From Aphrophora alni (lineage: Eukaryota; Arthropoda; Insecta; Hemiptera; Aphrophoridae): DNA of 64,000 nucleotides. This document shows, one piece after another, positions 25,201 through 32,302 of this stretch. Location of the stretch: assembly GCA_963513935.1 (NCBI GenBank), contig OY740769.1:31213120-31277119 (forward strand), written 5' to 3'. The notes beneath the pieces are model-generated. The model did no database searches. It saw only the letters and a program-made list of their open reading frames with translations, and was not told the DNA's origin. A program made the translations under genes and the position numbers. Every line of letters begins with the position of its first letter. Position 1 is the stretch's first letter.

Positions 25201-28200
25201 ATTTTAATCAAACATTATTTGGACTGATTAAGGATTTATGGATCAAGCTAAGAAATTCTCTATCCTATTTAATTTTTTTTTTTTCAAAGTCACCATCCAT
25301 ACTTTATTTTCATTTTTTTTAACATCTGCCAAAATATTGCGGTAACGAATAATATTGGTTGGTTTTAATTTGGTTTTGGGGACAAGTAAGTGAGAACATT
25401 TGTACAATGTTTTTCACCCTTTATTTATTGTGCAATTGTTTATTGTATATATTTCAAATTTTTAATTAATTGTTATATATTAAAAGTCTGACAGTTTTCT
25501 TCTAAAATGAGAATGTCGTAATTTAAAACAAACACATTGTACAAATGAAATAAATAATTCAGCTAATAATAACAAATATGTGTCAACATAATAAATATCT
25601 TACCTCGACATATTCAGCTTTTGCAATATAGCATATATTGTACATAATAAATCGAATACGAACAATAGGTCCAAATTCTGAAGTCAAGCGTTCTGAAAGG
25701 GGTATTATATCTGTCAACAGATACAACTTATTTATTGTTAATAGTAAATGTAAACATTAAGTTTTATTTCATCTAAATGACTTAGAAACCATAAATATTA
25801 TAATATTATATTACTTTCACCAAACTCTGTTACCAAAAAAAAAATCAACATCGCGTCTTCTTTGAACTGAAATTGGTTTTGCAATGGATTCCTGCAGCGC
25901 AACTTGTAATGAAACGCTGCACCTTCACTCCTCCAACAGTCAACTCAACTAGATTTTTACCTTAATATAAAAACCAGTTCGTCTGCGAGTCAAGCGAAAT
26001 CGCTGTGTTCATGCTTACATTTCTGAGTACCATATATTATTTATTAGTTAAAATATACTACTATTTATATTCTAATAATTGTGTGCTATTATAAATGTAC
26101 TACAGCGGATATTCGTTGTATGGGATTATATTTTGGTAAAAAAATGAGAAAAATCAAAATTATTCCTAATACAAGGTTTGCATTTGATGAATTATGAAAA
26201 TATGAAATAATAATGTTAAAGGATGTGTAATTGTAGTACAAGTTGTACGCAATACAGATCAGTTACGGTTAATTCATATAAACTAGCATGCGCTGCAGCA
26301 GATTTAAATTAAGAATTAAAAAATTTTCAAAATTACTCATAATCAAAAACCTTGGTATTTCTGTGATTAGTAAATAATTTTAAGACTAAAAGTTTCTTGG
26401 ACAAATTTAAAAAAGTTAATATTTAAAAAGTTAGAGGAAATGATATAACTTGAAAGTTAAATAAATGAAAATTTTGAGAATGTATTGTATAAGGATATTT
26501 AAAAGAGTAAAGTTTAACAAGTAATTAAAGTAAAAAGTAAAACGTTGAATAAAATAGAAAAGATATGGCTTTCACACCTTTATGTGGAAATGGATAAAGT
26601 TAAAAATTTCAAAATTAAGAAAACCTGATTAAAATCAAATATGCTAAACAATTTGTAAGTGCCAGGATGATCAGTAAATAATAATCCCCCCCCCCCAATC
26701 AAAGAAGTGTGAAACAGAGTGTGAAAATATATAAGATCTGAATGTCGGACAGAATCTTCGCTGCGGCCAGTGGGTTTATTAAAGAAACTAAACAAAATAG
26801 TGAAGTTTCAAAACCTTAAAGTGACAGGTGTGAAAAACAAAATCTGAAAATTACGCCGATTGTTGCATAACGAATTGCAGGTCAACGAGCGGGCCGACAA
26901 ACATCACACGAAAATCTCGCGAAAGCTGACATGAAGGCCTACAAAATTCTGATAAATAAAAAATGAAAATTCAATTAGGAAACCCGTTAGAAAAGGATAA
27001 AGAAGAAACAATAGGGAATTTTACAGTAGCAAGTTTGAAGATGCAGAGTTCCAAACTCCAGGACTTCGTGACGTATAAAGGGGGAGGAGCTAGCGTACCA
27101 ACAGACAGCTACAATAACGAAAATGATTAATTAAGGGAAAACAATTAAAACAAAAGATGGGAGGACTTGGACCATGGTAATTCACTCATAGATAAACAAA
27201 CAAAGCATTAGAACTAAAAAATAACGCAGGAGTTACGTAATAAACAAGAAATGAAAAAAAACTATCGTATTGTCCCTGCGAGGGAGAAAAATTGGTATGT
27301 GAATACGATAGTTTCAGTCTATAAATACAATTGCACCGGACTTCAGGGGTCTCTCGAAAAAAAAAATTGGTAAAGCAATGGTAAGGGGTTACTATGCCCT
27401 TGCTCTCCCGTAAAAAATCAATTGAAGAACTGTAAGGGATTACTATACCCGAAGTCTCTCGAATAAAATTTTTAAAAACAGTGTTAAGGTGTTACTATGC
27501 CCGAAGCTATCTCGAAAATTTTGTTATAAAGTTAAAACGTTTAAGTGTCAGTGTTAAAGATAAAATCTTAAAGGAAATAAATCGAAGTTAGAAGTGAAAT
27601 GTTAAATTAGCGAATCGGCAGCGAGTTCGAAAGAGTGGAAAATCTTAAATATCCAGAGTTAATGAAAATGAACACGCCGCAGGAACTCCGCTAAGGACAC
27701 ATGGATCAACTGTAAACTTCAACAACAACCGGACACCAGAGAACTAAAATCATCCCACCATCCAGGAGCATCGATAATAGGATTTTAAAAACGGCTGTCA
27801 ATGTCTGAAAAACTATCCAAATTATTCTTTTTATTGCTAAGGCAAAGTTGGCAAAATATTAAATTTAAATTCAATACTGATTTTCCTGGGATATAAATTT
27901 AATATAATCAAATAAAAATTGTGTAGGTTAAGATTTAATACTTGTGTGTGGATATTTCTTTTTCATAATTAGTAAAATGTTAATATAAAAATCCTGAACA
28001 ATTAATTAGATCAAAAAATTAGAAATTAGTGGTCAGAGATTAATATGGGTAAATTCTTTGTTAACATAATAATATAAAATGTAAAATTTTCCTTTAAATT
28101 AAGATAATTGCCTGTCTGCTATCTATAGATAAAAGTAATAACGTAAAAAGGTATAAGAGAATATTTTCTGTGATAAAAATTAAATAATTTAAGTAATTTT

Positions 28201-30145
28201 CTTTTTTAAATAACTTTTGGTTTGTTAATAAAATTTGATTTTTTGTTGCTTTTGACTAAAATAAAATAAATAAGTTTTCATTTATTAATATCAAATCAAT
28301 CGTAGTAGTCTTTCATAATTATCCACACATCTTTGCTATGTTTACAGCTAATAGTTTTGAATAAAGGTAATATATAGTGTATTTACAAGGTATTCTCAAG
28401 AATTAGGGGCAAAAAAGATAAAAAAGTAAATCGTGTTCTCCCTGAGCATAAGGGTAAATTAAATATAATAACTGGAAGTAATTAAATAAAAATGGAGTAC
28501 CGGCAGTTTGGGGTAACCTAAACTGTTGAAGGGGTTATTCAATCCAAGCCATACTAAATACAGGAGCCTACACTTCCGGGGGATTGAATAATTCGTTCTT
28601 TGTAACGCGGAAACGAATCCTGGACGAACAAACTTCAGGATTCGAGACTAGTACGTATAGTAAATAAGATTAGGGGAAACGTACAGTCTAGCTCACAGAA
28701 AGTTGAGTTTTTTCGTTGTAGTAAATATGAGTGTTTGTAATGTTTAGTGTTTTTTTTTATCTATACTAATAAATCTGTAGGGGTGGGTGGCTATGTTTGT
28801 CCTTTCATCTTTTAAAAACTATTAAACCGGTTCTACCGAGAATTGGTAAAATCAATCCACTTAGAAAAAGGTTTTAACGTCAAGTTTTTTGCGATCTCAA
28901 TTACAAATTGAGTTATGACAATAAAAACGTTCTCCTATGTATTTTTCCCATAGCGAAATAGAAGCTGAAAAGATCAGTTTGTTCGCGGTAATCACAGCAT
29001 CTACTGGACCGATCTCAATGGAACTTTGAAAGCTTAAAGTACTATTTAGCAGAAGGTTGTAGAATTTGTTTCATATTGATATATTAAAAGAAACTGAGTT
29101 ATTGCAAATATATATTATAGCAGTCAATAATCGCGCATGTGCAGTAAATAAATACGAAACAGGTGGAAACTACTCTGTAACCTAACATATGTTAAAGCAA
29201 CGATTTATCTTTAAAATTCAGTACGAGAATATCATGAGTTCTTCACTATTTCAGACTGAGCAGACTTTTAAACAGTTGGTAAATATTTACTCTATTCTAA
29301 TAAATCTGTAGGTCTGTTATTTGTTGGTAAAACTCACTTATAATTGCTGATTAGTACCATCAGCTTTAAAAGTTTAACACAGATAGATTAGGCCTACCCT
29401 AGGACCAGTGTGAAACACTGAGGACCATCCTGAAACCTCAAATGTTGCTTGAGTTTATCAAAATTGAAGAACCTTAAAAAAATCAATATTAACACTAAAG
29501 CAAAAGTAAAACATAAAAATGAAGGCGATTCAATTACCTAAGATATGTACTTTAGGTTTTTTTAGATACCTGAAATTTGTCTTGAGTTATTAACAATTAG
29601 AATATCAATATTAGAACTAAAGCAAAAGATAAGGTCTCAAAATTATGGCGATTAAAATAATTAAATTATGTATTTTTGAATTACTTTTGATAAATTAAAT
29701 GGTTCTCAAGTTCTTAATAATTATAGCTTTTTTAAAAATTCAATATTATTACTAAAGAAAAAATAAGGGCTTAAATTAAGGCAATTAAATTACCTAAATA
29801 GGCTACACATTTTATTTTTGATACGTCATTTTGTTCTCGAGTTATTTACAATGAAAGACCCGTAATAAAAACAATAGGTTTAAATTAAATGTAATGGCTC
29901 AAAATTACTGCTATTAAATCGCCTAAGTTATGTATTTTATTATATACGGATACATCAGATGGTTTTTTGATTTTATAGAAAAAATAATGTACTAAAAGTT
30001 CTCTCAGAGTTTAAAAATCTCAAAATTTTACTAAATTAAAATATGACTTACTTTACCAATAAAGTCTTGCAATACGTAATTTAAGATTTCTTTTGATACT
30101 TCAAATACTTCTTAAGTTATTAGCAATTGAAGTGAAGTGAGAAAA

Positions 30146-30186
<41 letters not shown>

Positions 30187-32302
30187 AATATTATGACTAA
30201 AAGAAGTAAAAGATCAAAATGAAAGCTAATAAATTACTCAAAATGCGTATTTCAGGATTTTTTTAAATATTTTAAATGGTTTTAAAGTTATTACAACGCA
30301 CACTCACGGGCAAGAAACAAATGAAGTTATTACCCCCTGCGCTTGTTGTGTGAGTGGGCTGTCCCAAGTCCGACCGCCTTCGTCAAATGAACAAACAAAA
30401 ACGTATGGGCTTAAAATTAAGCCAATTAAATTTCCTATTTACGTACTTAGGGATTTATTTTGATACGACAAAATGTTCTCGCGTTATTATCAATAAAAGT
30501 TCTTAAAAGACTCTTAAACAATGTGTAGTAATTTCAGTGAATCCTTCAGCCGTTATATCTCGTTCAGTAAAACCTTATTATAATGGGTAAAAACTGAAAA
30601 TAAAGGAAATTTTATAATATTTAAAAGTTGGTGGAACATTTTTCCGTAAAATTCATTGTTATAATTTTTAACACTTTCACCTACAAAAAGCTATTCTTCA
30701 GAAAACTCAGTAATCGTTTATTTCTTAAAATGAAAGTATTTTAAAACGACTTCTATAGTATTTAATTCGTGTAATTTAGAAATCTATTTTTTCTCCACTC
30801 TTATTTCAGATAGTAGATATCACATTTGTCACATCATTAGATAAAAATTTTATAGCTGAATAAAATGAAATAATATCGGATTTTCAGGTAAAAAAGGATA
30901 TTTAAAAAAATATCAAAAATCAACCGATATTCTGGGTTACATCACTTTAAAAACGAGAGTAAGTGACAAAGAATTGGTCTCCCCAGCGCCGAGTCTCCCC
31001 AGCGCCGAGCGGGCTACCTGGCATAATCTGACAGTTTTTGAAACTGTCTCTCAGAAACAAATCTCTCCGATTTTCGACTGGAACACTCCAAGGCCAGCTG
31101 ATTTATTTGAATGAATATCCATATATGAGGTTACTATATTCGCATTAACCCCAGGTCGTATATACTTTATAACGAATACCGGTCAATTGCGGTATTATAC
31201 CGGAAAATTGCGGAAAATTGCGGAAAATATACAAAAAGTATACTTCTATATACATAAATATACAAAAATATACATATCTTTGACTTGCAAAACCTGTCTA
31301 TGTTGCCAAAAAATATACTCTTTAGAAACCATGTGTTTCGTTCTTACAATCAATTGATAGTCAAAACGCTGCTTTGAACGGGAATTCTGTTTGTACGAGA
31401 CCGTTATTTTAAAAGAGAAGGTATTAACCCTCGTCACTTCTGCATCACTGAGCAGACCCTTTGGTAATTTATGGCCTCGGCGCTGGGGATACTCATTTGC
31501 CCTCGGCGCTGGGGAGACTACACCAGTGACAAAGTTTAGTGAGTAAACATTCTTTGTCTCATATGGAAATTGTGTGCAGGAAAGATGATGATGACGGTAT
31601 TTTGGAATAAGGAAGGTCCCATTTTCCTTCACTTCACATCTAAAGACGATACTTTGAATAGTTAACACTACTGTGAGCTACTATGATCACTGAACGGTAA
31701 AATACAAATTTGTAGTAAACTTTTTAAAAAATGTCATTTTGGTTCAGAATAAAGCTTCAAACGGCCAACAAGACAATCAGTTGCCTTCAATATCTCTGGT
31801 ATTAGCTGCTGGACTCCTGACCTGGGTTTTGGGTCTTTAGAATGAAACGATCCGGAGGAATCCTTTTTGTACTGATAGAGAAGGTCATAGAACCAAAATT
31901 GGTCATAGAGGAATAACAAAATTGGTTACGCATTAAACACAAACGTTTTTCAGCAAGGGATTCAAAAACATATGATTTAAAATATCTACTAAGTGGATAG
32001 CCTAAAAGTAAATAAAAAAATAGCCTATTGTTTTATTTTCAATTTACTTTTTAACTTATTCTAATAGTGTAATAGAAAAATTTGATCATTCATCTTAAGG
32101 ACTTACTAATATCTAACACCTAGGACTTACCTTTTCGTTCTATGATAAACATCAAAATATTTCCCAAAATTGGTAACGCTGGGGGGCCTGGAATACGATC
32201 GAATAAATTTAAAGTGCGCCTCCGTTTTAACCATTTTTTTGTACAAAGTATGGCTGACAAACCACATATGAGTAATGCAGCTAACAAAGCGAACAAATTC
32301 AT
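5502..32302 (-). CDS. CYP4: Cytochrome P450 family 4 gene 1 (exons 1-10; 3' exons not in window)
   Basis: Haem-thiolate monooxygenase expected on the ER membrane, taking electrons from P450 reductase. Exons, joined in order: 32302-32131, 25692-25604, 21684-21594, 13413-13228, 12694-12610, 10100-9971, 7799-7727, 7336-7227, 5901-5833, 5670-5502. All introns are GT-AG and all phases agree, giving 391 codons so far. Visible landmarks: N-terminal anchor and [11 protein letters not shown] hinge, helix-[17 protein letters not shown], helix-[12 protein letters not shown], helix-K ETLRLYP. The CYP4 I-helix Glu before GHDTT is Gly here. The haem-binding FxxGxRxCxG exon and the C-terminal exon are missing, because they lie left of the window or were lost; a retrotransposon sits in intron 10. 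CYP4C is the likeliest subfamily; the substrate cannot be read from sequence. Introns are large and filled with mobile elements. Confidence 0.92.
5833..5901 (-). CDS. CYP4: CYP4 gene 1 exon 9 (I-helix oxygen-binding motif)
   Basis: 69 bp, phase 0 at both ends, encoding [11 protein letters not shown] through HHPEIQ. Contains the acid-alcohol pair (DT) of the P450 I helix. 20 of 23 residues match gene 2. The intron to exon 10 is only 162 bp, against 1063 bp in gene 2. Confidence 0.96.
6170..6520 (+). repeat. Dispersed repeat family B, copy 1
   Basis: Unclassified interspersed sequence containing ATCATTTGTGTATAAGAAAC and TAGGCCAATGTTCAGAAACTA. Related copies are near 7990-8265 (+), 41400-41610 (-), 48960-49090 (-) and 55845-55990 (+). 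No ORF or clear termini, so it is probably a decayed MITE or SINE. Confidence 0.5.
6590..6780 (+). repeat. Dispersed repeat family A, copy 1
   Basis: Carries AACTTCGAGAGAACTAGCTG then GATCTACACTTTC. Related copies occur at about 7440-7560 (-), 13930-14100 (-), 33528-33660 (+), 53510-53680 (+), 54310-54420 (-) and 62735-62860 (-). Copies lie in both strands and in introns as well as between the genes. Not classified. Confidence 0.5.
7227..7336 (-). CDS. CYP4: CYP4 gene 1 exon 8 (FMLG variant of the CYP4 FMFEG motif)
   Basis: 110 bp, ends ACT TTC ATG TTA GGG then GTAAGT. It encodes [12 protein letters not shown] through [13 protein letters not shown]. The paralogous exon ends EVDTFMFE, the usual CYP4 sequence; here the Glu codon GAG is GGG (Gly) and Phe is Leu. 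No alternative donor restores Glu. Confidence 0.95.
7727..7799 (-). CDS. CYP4: CYP4 gene 1 exon 7
   Basis: 73 bp, acceptor GTTATAG, donor GTAAGT; encodes [15 protein letters not shown] through TTEEVS with one base of the next Gly codon. Follows directly from HDFSNK of exon 6, as in the CYP4 helix G-H region. Confidence 0.94.
7990..8265 (+). repeat. Dispersed repeat family B, copy 2
   Basis: Contains TAGGGCCATGTTGGAAACTA and a GTGATCAGAA block in the same order as the copy at 6170. It sits in intron 6 of gene 1; gene 2 intron 6 has the counterpart at 55845-55990. Confidence 0.5.
8266..9100. other. Intron 6 block shared with gene 2 (57700-58560)
   Basis: Contains a 96-codon plus-strand frame ending at 8488, and gene 2 has a related sequence at 57700-57926. 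The frame is not conserved between the copies (frameshifts and a stop), so it is not a host gene. It is probably an old mobile-element remnant that was present before the duplication. A short GA run lies near 8670. Confidence 0.5.
9971..10100 (-). CDS. CYP4: CYP4 gene 1 exon 6
   Basis: 130 bp, encodes [18 protein letters not shown] and then [20 protein letters not shown]. The R-x-x-KPWL-x-x-DW block and the LHDF block are CYP4 hallmarks. Acceptor GTTTAG, donor GTAAAT. Confidence 0.95.
10101..12609 (-). other. Intron 5 of gene 1
   Basis: 2.5 kb, AT-rich. The frames near 11513-11864 do not resemble known proteins and have no counterpart in gene 2. Nothing else was recognised. Confidence 0.6.
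12610..12694 (-). CDS. CYP4: CYP4 gene 1 exon 5
   Basis: 85 bp, encodes (E)[18 protein letters not shown] up to ISETY plus two bases of a Lys codon. Corresponds to the conserved ETAMG segment after CxLDIxCG; the Gly of that motif is kept here. Confidence 0.93.
12985..13090. repeat. Degenerate CCTAA-type short repeats in intron 4
   Basis: A run of AACCTAACCTTACC-like pentamers (complement of the insect TTAGG repeat), imperfect. A similar run occupies intron 4 of gene 2 at 61785-61860, so the feature probably predates the gene duplication. Confidence 0.7.
13228..13413 (-). CDS. CYP4: CYP4 gene 1 exon 4 (helix C)
   Basis: 186 bp, starts [16 protein letters not shown], with the WxxxR haem-propionate motif of helix C, and ends LCALDIVC plus one base of Gly before GTAAGTAAG. 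Acceptor is TTTTCAG. Same length as the gene 2 exon, with about nine substitutions in 61 residues. Confidence 0.96.
13930..14100 (-). repeat. Dispersed repeat family A copy in intron 3, paralogous to 62735-62860
   Basis: Contains CCTCTAGTCCTCGAATACT and GTCAAGAGAGACCTGATGG. The gene 2 copy sits at the equivalent distance upstream of exon 4, so this insertion predates the duplication. Confidence 0.55.
14340..14560 (+). repeat. Dispersed repeat family D, copy 1
   Basis: Contains AACAGGTGTCTCAGTCAGG and AAAACGAAAAGAAAACCATA. It recurs at 19415-19760 and 63590-63960. The 63590 copy is in the paralogous intron of gene 2; the 19415 copy is an extra one in the same intron of gene 1. Confidence 0.55.
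14561..16264. other. AT-rich part of intron 3
   Basis: No coding signal. Two short segments (about 15110-15160 and 16105-16140) share the motif GAACTTGGCAATC, a trace of another dispersed repeat. Confidence 0.5.
16530..16580 (-). ncRNA. Hammerhead ribozyme in the Penelope-like element
   Basis: On the minus strand: CAC (74-72 of 165xx), core CTGACGA (16571-16565), stem II GCCGA...TCGGC, then GAAAC, the self-complementary ACAGCTGT as a minimal stem III, cleavage triplet GTA, and GTG closing stem I with CAC. All invariant core positions are present. Hammerheads with very short stem III are known in Penelope-like elements and are thought to act as dimers. It lies about 175 bp downstream of the stop codon, in the 3' repeat. 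Confidence 0.85.
16752..18572 (-). CDS. Penelope-like reverse transcriptase with GIY-YIG endonuclease
   Basis: A frame of at least 606 codons. Visible in order: [18 protein letters not shown] (RT motif 2 region, about 112-129), [11 protein letters not shown] (motif A, 181-191), [13 protein letters not shown] (motif B, 242-254), YVDD (282-285), LNYLDLTI (about 323-330), the C-x2-C-containing linker and [10 protein letters not shown] then YIGQTGR (486-505) of the GIY-YIG nuclease. The frame at 18572 starts with GTG; it stays open upstream through [11 protein letters not shown] to about 18700, so the real start is probably further upstream. No stop or frameshift inside, so it may be recent. The enzyme makes element cDNA at a nuclease-cut target. 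The N terminus is short for the family, so 5' truncation is likely. Confidence 0.93.
   Translation of the reverse strand: MHASKSQSNSNNFTPFNDHKIAQNIKHKLNLNNAIVTKADKGNSVIIINKDVYINKTQEFFKSNDIVKIEKDPTNKFNTIIKQHINKCSHIIDDKTKRHLKMIKPSAPILRALPKMHKKDIPIRPIVNFTNAPSYKLSKFLESTIKKTVKFEQSHSLKNSLDLINKISNVNVLPRYTLISFDISNLYTNIPIEETIDILKEKLKHNTLPEKAAKELVDLLSICLSQNYFSFNNETFLQNKGLAMGSPLSGIMAEIFLNEIENNHIMNLTNKFSKNIIYYHRYVDDIICLFDGTRRQIDLFTNYLNNIHSLLSFTSEVETNNSLNYLDLTISKHNNKHIFKIYRKPTQTDHTIHNSSYHPQPHKLTAYNSFVYRALSTPMSQNDLKNEIAIIKQIANANGFKTEIIDKLIYKHKKKISDRNNIFQSTAKKENRKFVPIKYNHILDRPTNNIFRKHGFNLAYRTSNSLNNILKTKIKPNIINKFDNSGVYKLKCDDCEKIYIGQTGRSFTQRFKEHLPSHKNHLSKHTSNFAEHLINTNHNYTNINTNLDIIHNERKGHRLDVLEEYNIYITQKKHPNILLNEKLNFAANPIYDIILSLNKQMDFHDS
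19230..19265. repeat. (AT)n microsatellite
   Basis: About 18 AT dinucleotides with TACAT interruptions at the left end, in intron 3 of gene 1. Confidence 0.9.
19415..19760 (+). repeat. Dispersed repeat family D, copy 2
   Basis: Shares TTAAAACGAAAAGAAAACC, CATACTACTAATAAGAAAA and neighbouring blocks with 14340-14560 and 63590-63960. The longer match with 63590-63960 includes ATATGAAATG and AAGTCGGT. Class unknown. Confidence 0.55.
20775..21520 (-). pseudogene. 5'-truncated LINE fragment: RNase H and C-terminal zinc-finger region
   Basis: Minus-strand frames, shifted against each other, give [16 protein letters not shown], then [12 protein letters not shown], then [20 protein letters not shown] followed by [10 protein letters not shown], the RNase H fold of Jockey/R1/I-type LINEs (catalytic Asp of VDS; His-Asp of PSH...NEMAD). 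The last frame has [19 protein letters not shown], the C2HC knuckle typical of these ORF2 C termini, and stops at 20819. At least two frameshifts make it dead. It lies in intron 3, about 70 bp from the exon 3 donor. Confidence 0.85.
21594..21684 (-). CDS. CYP4: CYP4 gene 1 exon 3
   Basis: 91 bp between TTTCAG and GTAACG. Encodes [20 protein letters not shown] and [10 protein letters not shown] plus one base; PWLGxGLL is the diagnostic CYP4 segment before helix C. The reading frame joins exon 4 as G|GG. Confidence 0.94.
22697..22852. repeat. Direct duplication of a 42-bp segment, 114 bp apart
   Basis: GATGCTTAAGAATTATAGTT and the following CACTATACAAGGAC occur at 22697-22738 and again at 22811-22852. 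The surrounding plus-strand frame stays open for 97 codons, but no known motif is present. Confidence 0.8.
24560..25110. repeat. Dispersed repeat family C fragment
   Basis: Contains TTTTGATCAAATTATAGCC and an ATTTTGCAA-like tail related to segments near 33750-34020, 34790-35020 and 54960-55150. The last has CCAAGTTTGATTGAAATCG with a following TTCCAGGCGTTTT, a wording common at ends of insect repeats. Class not determined. Confidence 0.35.
25604..25692 (-). CDS. CYP4: CYP4 gene 1 exon 2
   Basis: 89 bp between acceptor CCCTTTCAG and donor GTAAGA. Completes a Glu codon, then [12 protein letters not shown] and ends [14 protein letters not shown] and the AEYVE end are the usual CYP4 strands before exon 3. 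The WLG usually following VRI is RFI here. Confidence 0.9.
25693..26790. other. Distal part of intron 1, no feature recognised
   Basis: AT-rich. A C9-10 run lies at 26686-26696. No ORF or repeat family was identified. Confidence 0.5.
26800..28755. repeat. Unclassified repeat-like block with hairpin and 50-bp internal repeats
   Basis: A higher-GC segment at 26850-27110 leads to a 12-13 bp stem (AAACTATCGTATT at 27259-27271 with 27302-27314). Three diverged copies of a roughly 50-bp unit follow at 27379, 27428 and 27479, with the core GGGGTTACTATGCCC and CTCTCG, and a partial copy at 27338. It resembles the non-coding end of a retroelement, but no termini, PBS or ORF were found. Confidence 0.4.
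28760..29290 (+). mobile_element. Helitron-like 5' end (fragment)
   Basis: Starts at TCTATACTAATAAATCTGTA preceded by A, the terminal wording of many insect Helitrons (5' TC, host A). A second, slightly changed start (TCTATTCTAATAAATCTGTA) is at 29290. No Rep/helicase gene and no certain 3' CTRR hairpin end were found, so length is unknown. Confidence 0.4.
29460..30530. repeat. Degenerate tandem array, about 120-150 bp units
   Basis: About seven diverged units, each with ACTAAAG-AAAA, GGCGATTAAATTACCTAA, TATGTATTTTAGG, TTGATAC, GTTCTCGAGTTATTAACAAT and a TTCAATATTA-like end. Units begin near 29490, 29608, 29746, 29880, 30030, 30187 and 30400. An A-run (30147-30185) and a GC-rich piece (30297-30380) interrupt it. 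Confidence 0.65.
30147..30185. repeat. Poly(A) run
   Basis: A run of about 35-38 A inside the degenerate array, possibly the tail of a short retroposed sequence. Confidence 0.9.
30972..31524. mobile_element. Non-autonomous DNA transposon with GC-rich inverted ends and 10-bp TSD
   Basis: The direct repeat AGTGACAAAG flanks it (30962-30971 and 31525-31534). Each end carries two copies of CCCAGCGCCGAG in inverted orientation (about 30983 and 30999; complements near 31473 and 31503), the outer ones within GTCTCCCCAGCGCCGAG. A 10-bp duplication suggests a Mutator-like element; an 8-bp hAT duplication with two chance matches is possible. No transposase. The 140-codon minus frame crossing its right end is not conserved in any way I can see. 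Confidence 0.65.
32131..32302 (-). CDS. CYP4: CYP4 gene 1 exon 1 (membrane anchor, proline hinge)
   Basis: 172 bp. Starts [20 protein letters not shown], a hydrophobic signal anchor of about 20 residues, then KKWLKRRR (stop-transfer basic cluster) and [14 protein letters not shown] (hinge). Ends GAA CGA AAA G before GTAAGT. Just upstream of the ATG (32312-32309) is a TGTGTTCACAG acceptor-like sequence, so a non-coding 5' exon may exist further right. Confidence 0.92.

Larger units (their letters stand above)
21685..25603 (-). other. Intron 2 of gene 1
   Basis: 3.9 kb, about three quarters AT. It contains the 114-bp direct duplication at 22697-22852 and old dispersed-repeat sequence at 24560-25110. 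No genes seen. Confidence 0.6.

Noticed and set aside
31246..31668. 140-codon minus-strand frame
   Set aside because: Runs through the end and GC boxes of the transposon at 30972-31524; no motif.
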